This document shows, one piece after another, positions 12,801 to 26,700 of a stretch of 64,000 bases of DNA. Within the stretch, counting starts at the first letter, position 1, and each line of letters starts with the position of its first letter. Below the pieces are notes generated by a model, which was not told the DNA's origin, searched no databases, and saw nothing but the letters and a program-made list of their open reading frames with translations. Location of the stretch: assembly GCA_947652605.1 (NCBI GenBank), contig CANTFG010000246.1, positions 17,401 to 81,400 on the forward strand, given 5' to 3'. The position numbers were made by a program, and so were the translations under genes. Source of the stretch: Elmis aenea. Its lineage: Eukaryota > Arthropoda > Insecta > Coleoptera > Elmidae.

Positions 12801-13986
12801 GCACGGTATTTTTAGGAAATTATTAAAAATTAAAACCAGCTCATTGAAAGACATATGCAAAACAATTGTATTCCTGTAAAGAGGCGATGGATAAACTGTT
12901 CCTGTGATATACAAATCAATAATTAAAATTGTTTAGAAATAGTCGCACAAGGAACATATGTATTAACTAAAGCACGGTATTTTTAGGAAATTATTAAAAA
13001 TTAATACCAGCTCATTGAAAGACATATGCGAAACAATTGTATTCATGTAAAGAGGCGATGGATAAACTGTTCCTGTGATATACAAATCAATAATTGAAAT
13101 TGTTTCGAAATAGTCGCACAAGGAACATATGTATTAACTAAAGCACGGTATTTTTAGGAAATTATTAAAAATTAAAACCAGCTCATTGAAAGACATATGC
13201 AAAACTATTTTATTCATGTAAAGAGGCGATGGATAAACTGTTCCTGTGATATACAAATCAATAATTAAAATTGTTTAGAAATAGTCGCACAAGGAACATA
13301 TGTATTAACTAAAGCACGGTATTTTTAGGAAATTATTAAAAATTAATACCAGCTCATTGAAAGACATATGCAAAACAATTGTATTCATGTAAAGAGGCGA
13401 TGGATAAACTGTTCCTGTGATATACAAATCAATAATTGAAATTGTTTCGAAATAGTCGCACAAGGAACATATGTATTAACTAATGCACGGTATTTTTAGG
13501 AAATTATTAAAAATTAAAACCAGCTCATTGAAAGACATATGCAAAACAATTGTATTCATGTAAAGAGGCGATGGATAAACTGTTCCTGTGATATACAAAT
13601 TAATAATTAAAATTGTTCAGAAATAGTCGCTCAAGGAACATATGTATTAACTAATGCACGGTATTTTTAGGAAATTATTAAAAATTAAAACCAGCTCATT
13701 GAAAGACATATGCAAAAAAATTGTATTCATGTAAAGAGGCGATGGATAAACTGTTCCTGTGATATACAAATTAATAATTAAAATTGTTTAGAAATAGTCG
13801 CTCAAGGAACATATGTATTAACTAATGCACGGTATTTTTAGGAAATTATTAAAAATTAAAACCAGCTCATTGAAAGACATATGCAAAACAATTGTATTCC
13901 TGTAAAGAGGCGATGGATAAACTGTTCCTGTGATATACAAATCAATAATTAAAATTGTTTAGAAATAGTCGCTCAAGGAACATATG

Positions 13987-14232
13987 AAGGGGTTAGAGCT
14001 GAAACCACCTAAGTAACAAAACGCCTATTTTGAGATATAAGCCTTTATATAATATTTTTACTGTCTACTGCTGTTCACAATGGATTTTTCTCTGGATTAC
14101 AGATGACGCAAAAATTGGAATAATCACTTGGTTGTTTTAATACTAGATAAAACTAAGTGTCAACTAGCCTGTAAGGTGCTTAGGTCATTTTTAACTAAAG
14201 TTGCACTTGGGTGGTTTCAGCTCTAACCCCTT
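13987..14232 (+). mobile_element. M2 copy 1: 246-bp MITE
   Basis: A 246-bp insert begins AAGGGGTTAGAGCTGAAACC and ends with its reverse complement. The terminal inverted repeat is 23 bp perfect and about 28 bp with one mismatch. It sits at the first CATATG of a monomer, and CATATG stands on both sides (13,981-13,986 and 14,233-14,238). Because that site is palindromic, the true duplication could be CATATG, ATAT or just TA with a correspondingly longer repeat starting TGAAGGGG; sequence alone cannot decide. The interior is A+T-rich, non-palindromic and without coding capacity. Orientation is arbitrary; this and copy 2 are taken as plus. An empty version of the site lies at 48,934-48,939, followed by the same gtaatcctgc monomer. 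Confidence 0.9.
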
Positions 14233-16461
14233 CATATGTATTAACTAAAGCACGGTATTTTTAGGAAATTATTAAAAATCAAAACCAGCTCATTGAAAGA
14301 CATATGCAAAACAATTGTAATCCTGCAAAGAGGCGATGGATAAACTGTTCCTGTGATATACAAATCAATAATTAAAATTGTTTAGAAATAGTCGCTCAAG
14401 GAACATTTGTATTAACTAAAGCACGGTATTTTTAGGAAATTATTAAAAATTAATACCAGCTCATTGAAAGACATATGCAAAACAATTGTATTCATGTAAA
14501 GAGGCGATTGATAAACTGTTCCTGTGATATACAAATCAATAAATGAAATTGTTTCGAAATAGTAGCACAAGGAACATATGTATTAACTAAAGCACGGTAT
14601 TTTTAGGAAATTATTAAAAATTAATACCAGCTCATTGAAAGACATATGCAAAACAATTGTATTCATGTAAAGAGGCGATGGATAAACTGTTCCTGTGATA
14701 TACAAATCAATAATTGAAATTGTTTCAAAATAGTCGCACAAGGAACATATGTATTAACTAATGCACGGTATTTTTAGGAAATTATTAAAAATTAATACCA
14801 GCTCATTGAAAGACATATGCAAAACAATTGTATTCATGTAAAGAGGCGATTGATAAACTGTTCCTGTGATATACAAATCAATAAATGAAATTGTTTCGAA
14901 ATAGTAGCACAAGGAACATATGTATTAACTAAAGCACGGTATTTTTAGGAAATTATTAAAAATTAAAACCAGCTCATTGAAAGACATATGCAAAACAATT
15001 TTATTCATGTAAAAAGGCGATGGATAAACTGTTCCTGTGATATACAAATCAATAATTAAAATTGTTTAGAAATAGTCGCACAAGGAACATATGTATTAAC
15101 TAAAGCACGGTATTTTTAGGAAATTATTAAAAATTAATACCAGCTCATTGAAAGACATATGCAAAACAATTGTATTCATGTAAAGAGGCGATAGATAAAC
15201 TATTTCTGTGATATACAAATCAATAATTGAAATTGTTTAGAAATAGTCGCACAAGGAACATATGTATTAACTAAAGCACGGTATTTTTAGGAAATTATTA
15301 AAAATTAATACCAGCTCATTGAAAGACATATGCAAAACAATTGTATTCATGTAAAGAGGCGATGGATAAACTGTTCCTGTGATATACAAATTAATAATTG
15401 AAATTGTTTCGAAATAGTCGCACAAGGAACATATGTATTAACTAAAGCACGGTATTTTTAGGAAATTATTAAAAATTAAAACCAGCTCATTGAAAGACAT
15501 ATGCAAAACTATTTTATTCATGTAAAGAGGCGATGGATAAACTGTTCCTGTGATATACAAATCAATAATTAAAATTGTTTAGAAATAGTCGCACAAGGAA
15601 CATATGTATTAACTAAAGCACGGTATTTTTAGGAAATTATTAAAAATTAATACCAGCTCATTGAAAGACATATGCAAAACAATTGTATTCATGTAAAGAG
15701 GCGATGGATAAACTGTTCCTGTGATATACAAATCAATAATTGAAATTGTTTCGAAATAGTCGCACAAGGAACATATGTATTAACTAATGCACGGTATTTT
15801 TAGGAAATTATTAAAAATTAAAACCAGCTCATTGAAAGACATATGCAAAACAATTGTATTCATGTAAAGAGGCGATGGATAAACTGTTCCTGTGATATAC
15901 AAATTAATAATTAAAATTGTTCAGAAATAGTCGCTCAAGGAACATATGTATTAACTAATGCACGGTATTTTTAGGAAATTATTAAAAATTAAAACCAGCT
16001 CATTGAAAGACATATGCAAAACAATTGTATTCATGTAAAGAGGCGATGGATAAACTGTTCCTGTGATATACAAATTAATAATTAAAATTGTTCAGAAATA
16101 GTCGCTCAAGGAACATATGTATTAACTAATGCACGGTATTTTTAGGAAATTATTAAAAATTAAAACCAGCTCATTGAAAGACATATGCAAAACAATTGTA
16201 TTCATGTAAAGAGGCGATGGATAAACTGTTCCTGTGATATACAAATTAATAATTAAAATTGTTCAGAAATAGTCGCTCAAGGAACATATGTATTAACTAA
16301 TGCACGGTATTTTTAGGAAATTATTAAAAATTAAAACCAGCTCATTGAAAGACATATGCAAAACAATTGTATTCATGTAAAGAGGCGATGGATAAACTGT
16401 TCCTGTGATATACAAATCAATAATTAAAATTGTTTAGAAATAGTCGCTCAAGGAACATATG

Positions 16462-16707
16462 AAGGGGTTAGAGCTGAAACCACCTAAGTAACAAAACGCC
16501 CATTTTGAGATATAAGCCTTTATATAATATTTTTACTGTCTACTGCTGTTCACAATGGATTTTTCTCTGGATTACAGATGACGCAAAAATTGGAATAATC
16601 ACTTGGTTGTTTTAATACTAGATAAAACTAAGTGTCAACTAGCCTGTAAGGTGCTTAGGTTATTTTTAACTAAAGTTGCACTTGGGTGGTTTCAGCTCTA
16701 ACCCCTT
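16462..16707 (+). mobile_element. M2 copy 2: 246-bp MITE, duplicated with its satellite flanks
   Basis: Same element, orientation and monomer site as copy 1, with matching flanking monomers, so it was copied by the 13-monomer duplication. By eye it differs from copy 1 at cgccc against cgcct and ggttatt against ggtcatt. Its right flank reads TATATG (16,708-16,713) instead of CATATG, a single change after insertion. The left CATATG is at 16,456-16,461. Confidence 0.9.
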
Positions 16708-17739
16708 TATATGTATTAACTAAAGCACGGTATTTTTAGGAAATTATTAAAAATTAAAACCAGCTCATTGAAAGACATATGCAAAACAATTGTAATCCTG
16801 CAAAGAGGCGATGGATAAACTGTTCCTGTGATATACAAATCAATAATTAAAATTGTTTAGAAATAGTCGCTCAAGGAACATTTGTATTAACTAAAGCACG
16901 GTATTTTTAGGAAATTATTAAAAATTAATACCAGCTCATTGAAAGACATATGCAAAACAATTGTATTCATGTAAAGAGGCGATTGATAAACTGTTCCTGT
17001 GATATACAAATCAATAAATGAAATTGTTTCGAAATAGTAGCACAAGGAACATATGTATTAACTAAAGCACGGTATTTTTAGGAAATTATTAAAAATTAAT
17101 ACCAGCTCATTGAAAGACATATGCAAAACAATTGTATTCATGTAAAGAGGCGATGGATAAACTGTTCCTGTGATATACAAATCAATAATTGAAATTGTTT
17201 CAAAATAGTCGCACAAGGAACATATGTATTAACTAATGCACGGTATTTTTAGGAAATTATTAAAAATTAATACCAGCTCATTGAAAGACATATGCAAAAC
17301 AATTGTATTCATGTAAAGAGGCGATTGATAAACTGTTCCTGTGATATACAAATCAATAAATGAAATTGTTTCGAAATAGTAGCACAAGGAACATATGTAT
17401 TAACTAAAGCACGGTATTTTTAGGAAATTATTAAAAATTAAAACCAGCTCATTGAAAGACATATGCAAAACAATTTTATTCATGTAAAAAGGCGATGGAT
17501 AAACTGTTCCTGTGATATACAAATCAATAATTAAAATTGTTTAGAAATAGTCGCACAAGGAACATATGTATTAACTAAAGCACGGTATTTTTAGGAAATT
17601 ATTAAAAATTAATACCAGCTCATTGAAAGACATATGCAAAACAATTGTATTCATGTAAAGAGGCGATAGATAAACTATTTCTGTGATATACAAATCAATA
17701 ATTGAAATTGTTTAGAAATAGTCGCACAAGGAACATATG

Positions 17740-20700
17740 TATTAACTAATGCACGGTATTTTTAGGAAATTATTAAAAATTAAAACCAGCTCATTGAAAG
17801 ACATATGCAAAACAATTGTATTCATGTAAAGAGGCGATGGATAAACTGTTCCTGTCATATACAAATCAATAATTGAAATTGTTTCGAAATAGTCGCACAA
17901 GGAACATATGTATTAACTAAAGCACGGTATTTTTAGGAAATTATTAAAAATTAAAACCAGCTCATTGAAAGACATATGCAAAACAATTGTATTCATGTAA
18001 AGAGGCGATGGATAAACTGTTCCTGTGATATACATACAAATCAATAATTAAAATTGTTCAGAAATAGTCGCTCAAAGAACATATGTATTAACTAATGCAC
18101 GGTATTTTTAGGAAATTATTAAAAATTAAAACCAGCTCATTGAAAGACATATGCAAAACAATTGTATTCCTGTAAAGAGGCGATGGATAAACTGTTCCTG
18201 TGATATACAAATCAATAATTAAAATTGTTTAGAAATAGTCGCTCAAGGAACATATGTATTAACTAAAGCACGGTATTTTTAGGAAATTATTAAAAATTAA
18301 AACCAGCTTATTGAAAGTCATATGCAAAACAATTGTATTCCTGTAAAGAGGCGATGGATAAACTGTTCCTGTGATATACAAATCAATAATTAAAATTGTT
18401 TAGAAATAGTCGCTCAAGGAACATATGTATTAACTAATGCATGGTATTTTTAGGAAATTATTAAAAATTAAAACCAGCTCATTGAAAGACATATGCAAAA
18501 CAATTGTATTCCTGTAAAGAGGCGATAGATAAACTGTTCCTGTGATATACAAATCAATAATGAAAATTGTTTAGAAATAGTCGCTCAAGGAACATATGTA
18601 TTAACTAAAGCACGGTATTTTTAGGAAATTATTAAAAATTAAAACCAGCTTATTGAAAGACATATGCAAAACCATTGTATTCATGTAAAGAGGCGATGGA
18701 TAAACTGTTCCTGTGATATACAAATCAATAATTAAAATTGTTCAGAAATAGTCGCTCAAGGAACATATGTATTAACTAATGCATGGTATTTTTAGGAAAT
18801 TATTAAAAATTAAAACCAGCTCATTGAAAGACATATGCAAAAAAATTGTATTTCTGTAAAGAGGCGATGGATAAACTGTTCCTGTGATATACAAATCAAT
18901 AATTAAAATTGTTTAGAAATAGTCGCTCAAGGAACATATGTATTAACTAAAGCACGGTATTTTTAGGAAATTATTAAAAATTAAAACCAGCTCATTGAAA
19001 GACATATGCAAAAAAATTGTATTCATGTAAAGAGGCGATGGATAAACTGTTCCTGTCATATACAAATCAATAATTGAAATTGTTTCGAAATAGTCGCACA
19101 AAGAACATATGTATTAACTAAAGCACGGTATTTTTGGGAAATTATTAAAAATTAAAACCAGCTTATTGAAAGACATATGCAAAACAATTGTATTCATGTA
19201 AAGAGGCGATGGATAAACTGTTCCTGTGATATACAAATCAATAATTAAAATTGTTTAGAAATAGTCGCTCAAGGAACATATGTATTAACTAAAGCACGGT
19301 ATTTTTAGGAAATTATTAAAAATTAAAACCAGCTCATTGAAAGACATATGCAAAACAATTGTATTCATGTAAAGAGGCGATGGATAAACTGTTCCTGTGA
19401 TATACAAATCAATAATTAAAATTGTTTAGAAATAGTCGCTCAAGGAACATATGTATTAACTAAAGCACGGTATTTTTAGGAAATTATTAAAAATTAAAAC
19501 CAGCTCATTGAAAGACATATGCAAAACAATTGTATTCATGTAAAGAGGCGATGGATAAACTGTTCCTGTGATATACAAATCAATAATTAAAATTGTTCAG
19601 AAATAGTCGCTCAAGGAACATATGTATTAACTAATGCACGGTATTTTTAGGAAATTATTAAAAATTAAAACCAGCTCATTGAAAGACATATGCAAAACCA
19701 ATGTATTCCTGTAAAGAGGCGATGGATAAACTGTTCCTGTGATATACAAATCAATAATTGAAATTGTTTCGAAATAGTCGCACAAGGAACATATGTATTA
19801 ACTAAAGCACGGTATTTTTAGGAAATTATTAAAAATTAAAACCAGCTCATTGAAAGACATATGCAAAACAATTGTATTCATGTAAAGAGGCGATGGATAA
19901 ACTGTTCCTGTGATATACAAATCAATAATTAAAATTGTTTAGAAATAGTCGCTCAAGGAACATATGTATTAACTAAAGCACGGTATTTTTAGGAAATTAT
20001 TAAAAATTAAAACCAGCTCATTGAAAGACATACGCAAAACAATTGTATTCATGTAAAGAGGCGATAGATAAACTGTTCCTGTGATATACAAATCAATAAT
20101 TGAAATTGTTTCGAAATAGTCGCACAAGGAACATATGTATTAACTAAAGCACGGTATTTTTAGGAAATTATTAAAAATTAATACCAGCTCATTGAAAGAC
20201 ATATGCAAAACAATTGTATTTATGTAAAGAGGCGATGGATAAACTGTTTCTGTGATATACAAATCAATAATTAAAATTGTTTAGAAATAGTCGCTCAAGG
20301 AACATATGTATTAACTAAAGCACGGTATTTTTAGGAAATTATTAAAAAATGAAACCAGCTCATTGAAAGACATATGCAAAACAATTGTATTCATGTAAAG
20401 AAGCGATGGATAAACTGTTCCTGTCATATACAAATCAATAATTAAAATTTTTTAGAAATAGTCGCTCAAGGAACATATGTATTAACTAAAGCACGGTATT
20501 TTTAGGAAATTATTAAAAATTAAAACCAGCTCATTGAAAGACATATGCAAAACAATTGTATTCATGTAAAGAGGCGATGGATAAACTGTTCCTGTGATAT
20601 ACAAATCAATAATTAAAATTGTTTAGAAATAGTCGCTCAAGGAACATATGTATTAACTAAAGCACGGTATTTTTAGGAAATTATTAAAAATTAAAACCAG

Positions 20701-23700
20701 CTCATTGAAAGACATATGCAAAACAATTGTATTCATGTAAAGAGGCGATGGATAAACTGTTCCTGTGATATACAAATCAATAATTAAAATTGTTTAGAAA
20801 TAGTCGCTCAAGGAACATATGTATTAACTAAAGCACGGTATTTTTAGGAAATTATTAAAAATTAAAACCAGCTCATTGAAAGACATATGCAAAACAATTG
20901 TATTCATGTAAAGAGGCGATGGATAAACTGTTCCTATGATATACAAATCAATAATTAAAATTGTTCAGAAATAGTCGCTCAAGGAACATATGTATTAACT
21001 AATGCACGGTATTTTTAGGAAATTATTAAAAATTAAAACCAGCTCATTGAAAGACATATGCAAAACAATTGTATTCCTGTAAAGAGGCGATGGATAAACT
21101 GTTCTTGTGATATACAAATCAATAATTAAAATTGTTTAGAAATAGTCGCTCAAGGAACATATGTATTAACTAAAGCACGGTATTTTTAGGAAATTATTAA
21201 AAATTAATACCAGCTCATTGAAAGACATATGCAAAACAATTGTATTTATGTAAAGAGGCGATGGATAAACTGTTTCTGTGATATACAAATCAATAATTAA
21301 AATTGTTTAGAAATAGTCGCTCAAGGAACATATGTATTAACTAAAGCACGGTATTTTTAGGAAATTATTAAAAAATGAAACCAGCTCATTGAAAGACATA
21401 TGCAAAACAATTGTATTCATGTAAAGAAGCGATGGATAAACTGTTCCTGTCATATACAAATCAATAATTGAAATTGTTTCGAAATAGTCGCACAAGGAAC
21501 ATATGTAATAACTAAAGCACGGTATTTTTAGGAAATTATTAAAAATTAAAACCAGCTCATTGAAAGACATATGCAAAACAATTGTATTCATGTAAAGAGG
21601 CGATGGATAAACTGTTCCTGTGATATACAAATCAATAATTAAAATCGTTTAGAAATAGTCGCTCAAGGAACATATGTATTAACTAAAGCACGGTATTTTT
21701 AGGAAATTATTAAAAATTAAAACCAGCTCATTGAAAGACATATGCAAAACAATTGTATTCATGTAAAGAGGCGATGGATAAACTGTTCCTGTGATATACA
21801 AATCAATAATTGAAATTGTTTCGAAATAGTCGCACAAGGAACATATGTATTAACTAAAGCACGGTATTTTTAGGAAATTATTAAAAAATGAAACCAGCTC
21901 ATTGAAAGACATATGCAAAACAATTGTATTCATGTAAAGAAGCGATGGATAAACTGTTCCTGTCATATACAAATCAATAATTGAAATTGTTTCGAAATAG
22001 TCGCACAAGGAACATATGTATTAACTAAAGCACGGTATTTTTAGGAAATTATTAAAAATTAAAACCAGCTCATTGAAAGACATATGCAAAACAATTGTAT
22101 TCATGTAAAGAGGCGATGGATAAACTGTTCCTGTGATATACAAATCAATAATTAAAATCGTTTAGAAATAGTCGCTCAAGGAACATATGTATTAACTAAA
22201 GCACGGTATTTTTAGGAAATTATTAAAAATTAAAACCAGCTCATTGAAAGACATATGCAAAACAATTGTATTCATGTAAAGAGGCGATGGATAAACTGTT
22301 CCTGTGATATACAAATCAATAATTAAAATTGTTCAGAAATAGTCGCTCAAGGAACATATGTATTAACTAATGCACGGTATTTTTAGGAAATTATTAAAAA
22401 TTAAAACCAGCTCATTGAAAGACATATGCAAAACCAATGTATTCCTGTAAAGAGGCGATGGATAAACTGTTCCTGTGATATACAAATCAATAATTAAAAT
22501 TGTTTAGAAATAGTCGCTCAAGGAACATATGTATTAACTAAAGCACGGTATTTTTAGGAAATTATTAAAAATTAAAACCAGCTCATTGAAAGACATATGC
22601 AAAACAATTGTATTCATGTAAAGAGGCGATGGATAAACTGTTCCTGTCATATACAAATCAATAATTGAAATTGTTTCGAAATAGTCGCACAAGGAACATA
22701 TGTATTAACTAAAGCACGGTATTTTTAGGAAATTATTAAAAATTAATACCAGCTCATTGAAAGACATATGCAAAACAATTGTATTCATGTAAAGAGGCGA
22801 TGGATAAACTGTTTCTGTGATATACAAATCAATAATTAAAATTGTTTAGAAATAGTCGCTCAAGGAACATATGTATTAACTAAAGCACGGTATTTTTAGG
22901 AAATTATTAAAAAATAAAACCAGCTCATTGAAAGACATATGCAAAACAATTGTATTCATGTAAAGAAGCGATAGATAAACTGTTCTTGTCATATACAAAT
23001 CAATAATTAAAATTGTTTCGAAATAGTCGCACAAGGAACATATGTATTAACTAAAGCACGGTATTTTTAGGAAATTATTAAAAATTAATACCAGCTCATT
23101 GAAAGACATATGCAAAACAATTGTATTTATGTAAAGAGGCGATGGATAAACTGTTTCTGTGATATACAAATCAATAATTAAAATTGTTTAGAAATAGTCG
23201 CTCAAGGAACATATGTATTAACTAAAGCACGGTATTTTTAGGAAATTATTAAAAAATGAAACCAGCTCATTGAAAGACATATGCAAAACAATTGTATTCA
23301 TGTAAAGAAGCGATGGATAAACTGTTCCTGTCATATACAAATCAATAATTGAAATTGTTTCGAAATAGTCGCACAAGGAACATATGTAATAACTAAAGCA
23401 CGGTATTTTTAGGAAATTATTAAAAATTAAAACCAGCTCATTGAAAGACATATGCAAAACAATTGTATTCCTGTAAAGAGGCGATGGATAAACTGTTTCT
23501 GTGACATACAAATCAATAATTAAAATTGTTCAGAAATAGTCGCTCAAGGAACATATGTATTAACTAAAGCACAGTATTTTTAGGAAATTATTAAAAATTA
23601 AAACCAGCTCATTGAAAGACATATGCAAAACAATTGTATTCATGTAAAGAGGCGATGGATAAACTGTTCCTGTGATATACAAATCAATAATTAAAATTGT
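17740..23700 (+). repeat. A-type block with 11-monomer repeat near its end
   Basis: Satellite only. A 4-bp ATAC duplication (tatacatacaaa, near 18,031) recurs near 50,086, tying this stretch to the second A-type block. Monomers with aaaaaatgaaacc occur near 20,345, 21,371, 21,883 and 23,254. Two of them lie in segments 1,881 bp apart (11 monomers), which explains two nearly identical minus-strand open frames at 21,337-21,630 and 23,218-23,511. Those frames are not genes: they exist because gtaataac and tttcg variants remove stops that most monomers have. B-type variants start to appear near the right edge. Confidence 0.7.
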
Positions 23701-26700
23701 TTCGAAATAGTCGCTCAAGGAACATATGTATTAACTAAAGCACGGTATTTTTAGGAAATTATTAAAAATTAAAACCAGCTCATTGAAAGACATATGCAAA
23801 ACCATTTTATTCATGTAAAGAGGCGATGGATAAACTGTTCCTGTGATATACAAATCAATAATTAAAATTGTTTCGAAATAGTCGCTCAAGGAACATATGT
23901 ATTAACTAAAGCACGGTATTTTTAGGAAATTAGTAAAAATTAAAACCAGCTCATTGAAAGACATATGCAAAACAATTGTATTTATGTAAAGAGGCGATGG
24001 ATAAACTGTTCCTGTGATATACAAATCAATAATTAAAATTTTTTAGAAATAGTCGCTCAAGGAACATATGTATTAACTAAAGCACGGTATTTTTAGGAAA
24101 TTATTAAAAATTAAAACCAGCTCATTAAAAGACATATGCAAAACAATTGTATTCATGTAAAGAAGCGATGGATAAACTGTTCCTGTGATATACAAATCAA
24201 TAATTAAAATTGTTTAGAAATAGTCGCTCAAGGAACATATGTATTAACTAAAGCACGGTGTTTTTAGGAAATTATTAAAAATTAAAACCAGCTCATTGAA
24301 AGACATGCAAAACAATTGTATTCATGTAAAAAGGCGATGGATAAACTGTTCCTGTGATATACAAATCAATAATTAAAATTGTTTAGAAATAGTCGCACAA
24401 GGAACATATGTATTAACTAATGCACGGTATTTTTAGGAAATTATTAAAAATTAAAACCAGCTCATTGAAAGACATATGCAAAACCAATGTATTCCTGTAA
24501 AGAGGCGATGGATAAACTGTTCCTGTGATATACAAATCAATAATTAAAATTGTTTAGAAATAGTCGCTCAAGGAACATATGTATTAACTAAAGCACGGTA
24601 TTTTTAAGAAATTATTAAAAATTAAAACCAGCTCATTGAAAGACATATGCAAAACAATTGTATTCATGTAAAGAGGCGATGGATAAACTGTTCCTGTCAT
24701 ATACAAATCAATAATTGAAATTGTTTCGAAATAGTCGCACAAGGAACATATGTATTAACTAAAGCACGGTATTTTTAGGAAATTATTAAAAATTAATACC
24801 AGCTCATTGAAAGACATATGCAAAACAATTGTATTCATGTAAAGAGGCGATGGATAAACTGTTTCTGTGATATACAAATCAATAATTAAAATTGTTTAGA
24901 AATAGTCGCTCAAGGAACATATGTATTAACTAAAGCACGGTATTTTTAGGAAATTATTAAAAAATAAAACCAGCTCATTGAAAGACATATGCAAAACAAT
25001 TGTATTCATGTAAAGAAGCGATGGATAAACTGTTCCTGTCATATACAAATCAATAATTGAAATTGTTTCGAAATAGTCGCACAAGGAACATATGTATTAA
25101 CTAAAGCACGGTATTTTTAGGAAATTATTAAATATTAAAACCAGCTCATTGAAAGACATATGCAAAACAATTTTATTCATGTAAAAAGGCGATGGATAAA
25201 CTGTTCCTGTCATATACAAATCAATAATTGAAATTGTTTCGAAATAGTCGCACAAGGAACATATGTATTAACTAAAGCACGGTATTTTTAGGAAATTAGT
25301 AAAAATTAAAACCAGCTCTTTAAAAGACATATGCAAAACAATTGTATTCATGTAAAGAGGCGATGGATAAACTGTTTCTGTGATATACAAATCAATAATT
25401 AAAATTGTTCAGAAATAGTCGCTCAAGGAACATATGTATTAACTAAAGCACGGTATTTTTAGGAAATTATTAAAAATTAAAACCAGCTCATTGAATGACA
25501 TATGCAAAACAATTGTATTCCTGTGAAGAGGCGATGGATAAACTGTTTCTGTGATATACAAATCAATAATTAAAATTGTTCAGAAATAGTCGCTCAAGGA
25601 ACATATGTATTAACTAAAGCACGGTATTTTTAGGAAATTTTTAAAAATTAAAACCAGCTCATTGAAAGACATATGCAAAACAATTGTATTCCTGTAAAGA
25701 GGCGATGGATAAACTGTTTCTGTGATATACAAATCAATAATTAAAATTGTTCAGAAATAGTCGCTCAAGGAACATAATTATGTATTAACTAAAGCACGGT
25801 ATTTTTAGGAAATTATTAAAAATTAAAACCAGCTCATTGAAAGACATATGCAAAACAATTGTATTCCTGTAAAGAGGCGATGGATAAACTGTTTCTGTGA
25901 CATACAAATCAATAATTAAAATTGTTCAGAAATAGTCGCTCAAGGAACATATGTATTAACTAAAGCACGGTATTTTTAGGAAATTATTAAAAATTAAAAC
26001 CAGCTCATTGAAAGACATATGCAAAACAATTGTATTCATGTAAAGAGGCGATGGATAAACTGTTCCTGTGATATACAAATCAATAATTAAAAGTGTTTCG
26101 AAATAGTCGCTCAAGGAACATATGTATTAACTAAAGCACGGTATTTTTAGGAAATTATTAAAAATTAAAACCAGCTCATTGAAAGACATATGCAAAACAA
26201 TTTTATTCATGTAAAGAGGCGATGGATAAACTGTTCCTGTGATATACAAATCAATAATTAAAATTGTTTCGAAATAGTCGCTCAAGGAACATATGTATTA
26301 ACTAAAGCACGGTATTTTTAGGAAATTAGTAAAAATTAAAACCAGCTCATTGAAAGACATATGCAAAACAATTGTATTGATGTAAAGAGGCGATGGATAA
26401 ACTGTTCCTGTGATATACAAATCAATAATTAAAATTTTTTAGAAATAGTCGCTCAAGGAACATATGTATTAACTAAAGCACGGTATTTTTAGGAAATTAT
26501 TAAAAATTAAAACCAGCTCATTAAAAGACATATGCAAAACAATTGTATTCATGTAAAGAAGCGATGGATAAACTGTTCCTGTGATAAACAAATCAATAAT
26601 TAAAATTGTTTAGAAATAGTCGCACAAGAAACATATGTATTAACTAAAGCACGGTATTTTTAGGAAATTATTAAAAATTAAAACCAGCTCATTGAAAGAC

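Larger units (their letters stand above)
12420..17740 (+). repeat. A-type block with 13-monomer duplication carrying M2
   Basis: Satellite only, apart from the two M2 elements. The segment from 13,987 repeats at 16,462, a distance of 2,475 bp: 13 monomers (2,223 bp) plus 252 bp of element and target duplication. Both copies run on through gtaatcctgcaaag, acatttg, gattgataaac and tagtagcac, then diverge near 17,740. Upstream markers cactgaaagac (about 12,500) and cattcgcata (12,681) recur at about 47,110 and 47,292. Marker spacing shows this block is longer than its counterpart at 47-50 kb by the two elements plus 12 monomers. Confidence 0.8.

Noticed and set aside
13981..14238. Assigning M2 to a superfamily from a 6-bp CATATG target duplication
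   Set aside because: The target is palindromic, so 2-, 4- and 6-bp duplications are all consistent with the sequence.
21337..21630. 97-residue minus-strand open frame, with a near copy at 23,218-23,511
   Set aside because: It spans nearly two monomers and is open only because chance variants remove the recurrent stops. The two copies reflect an 11-monomer repeat.
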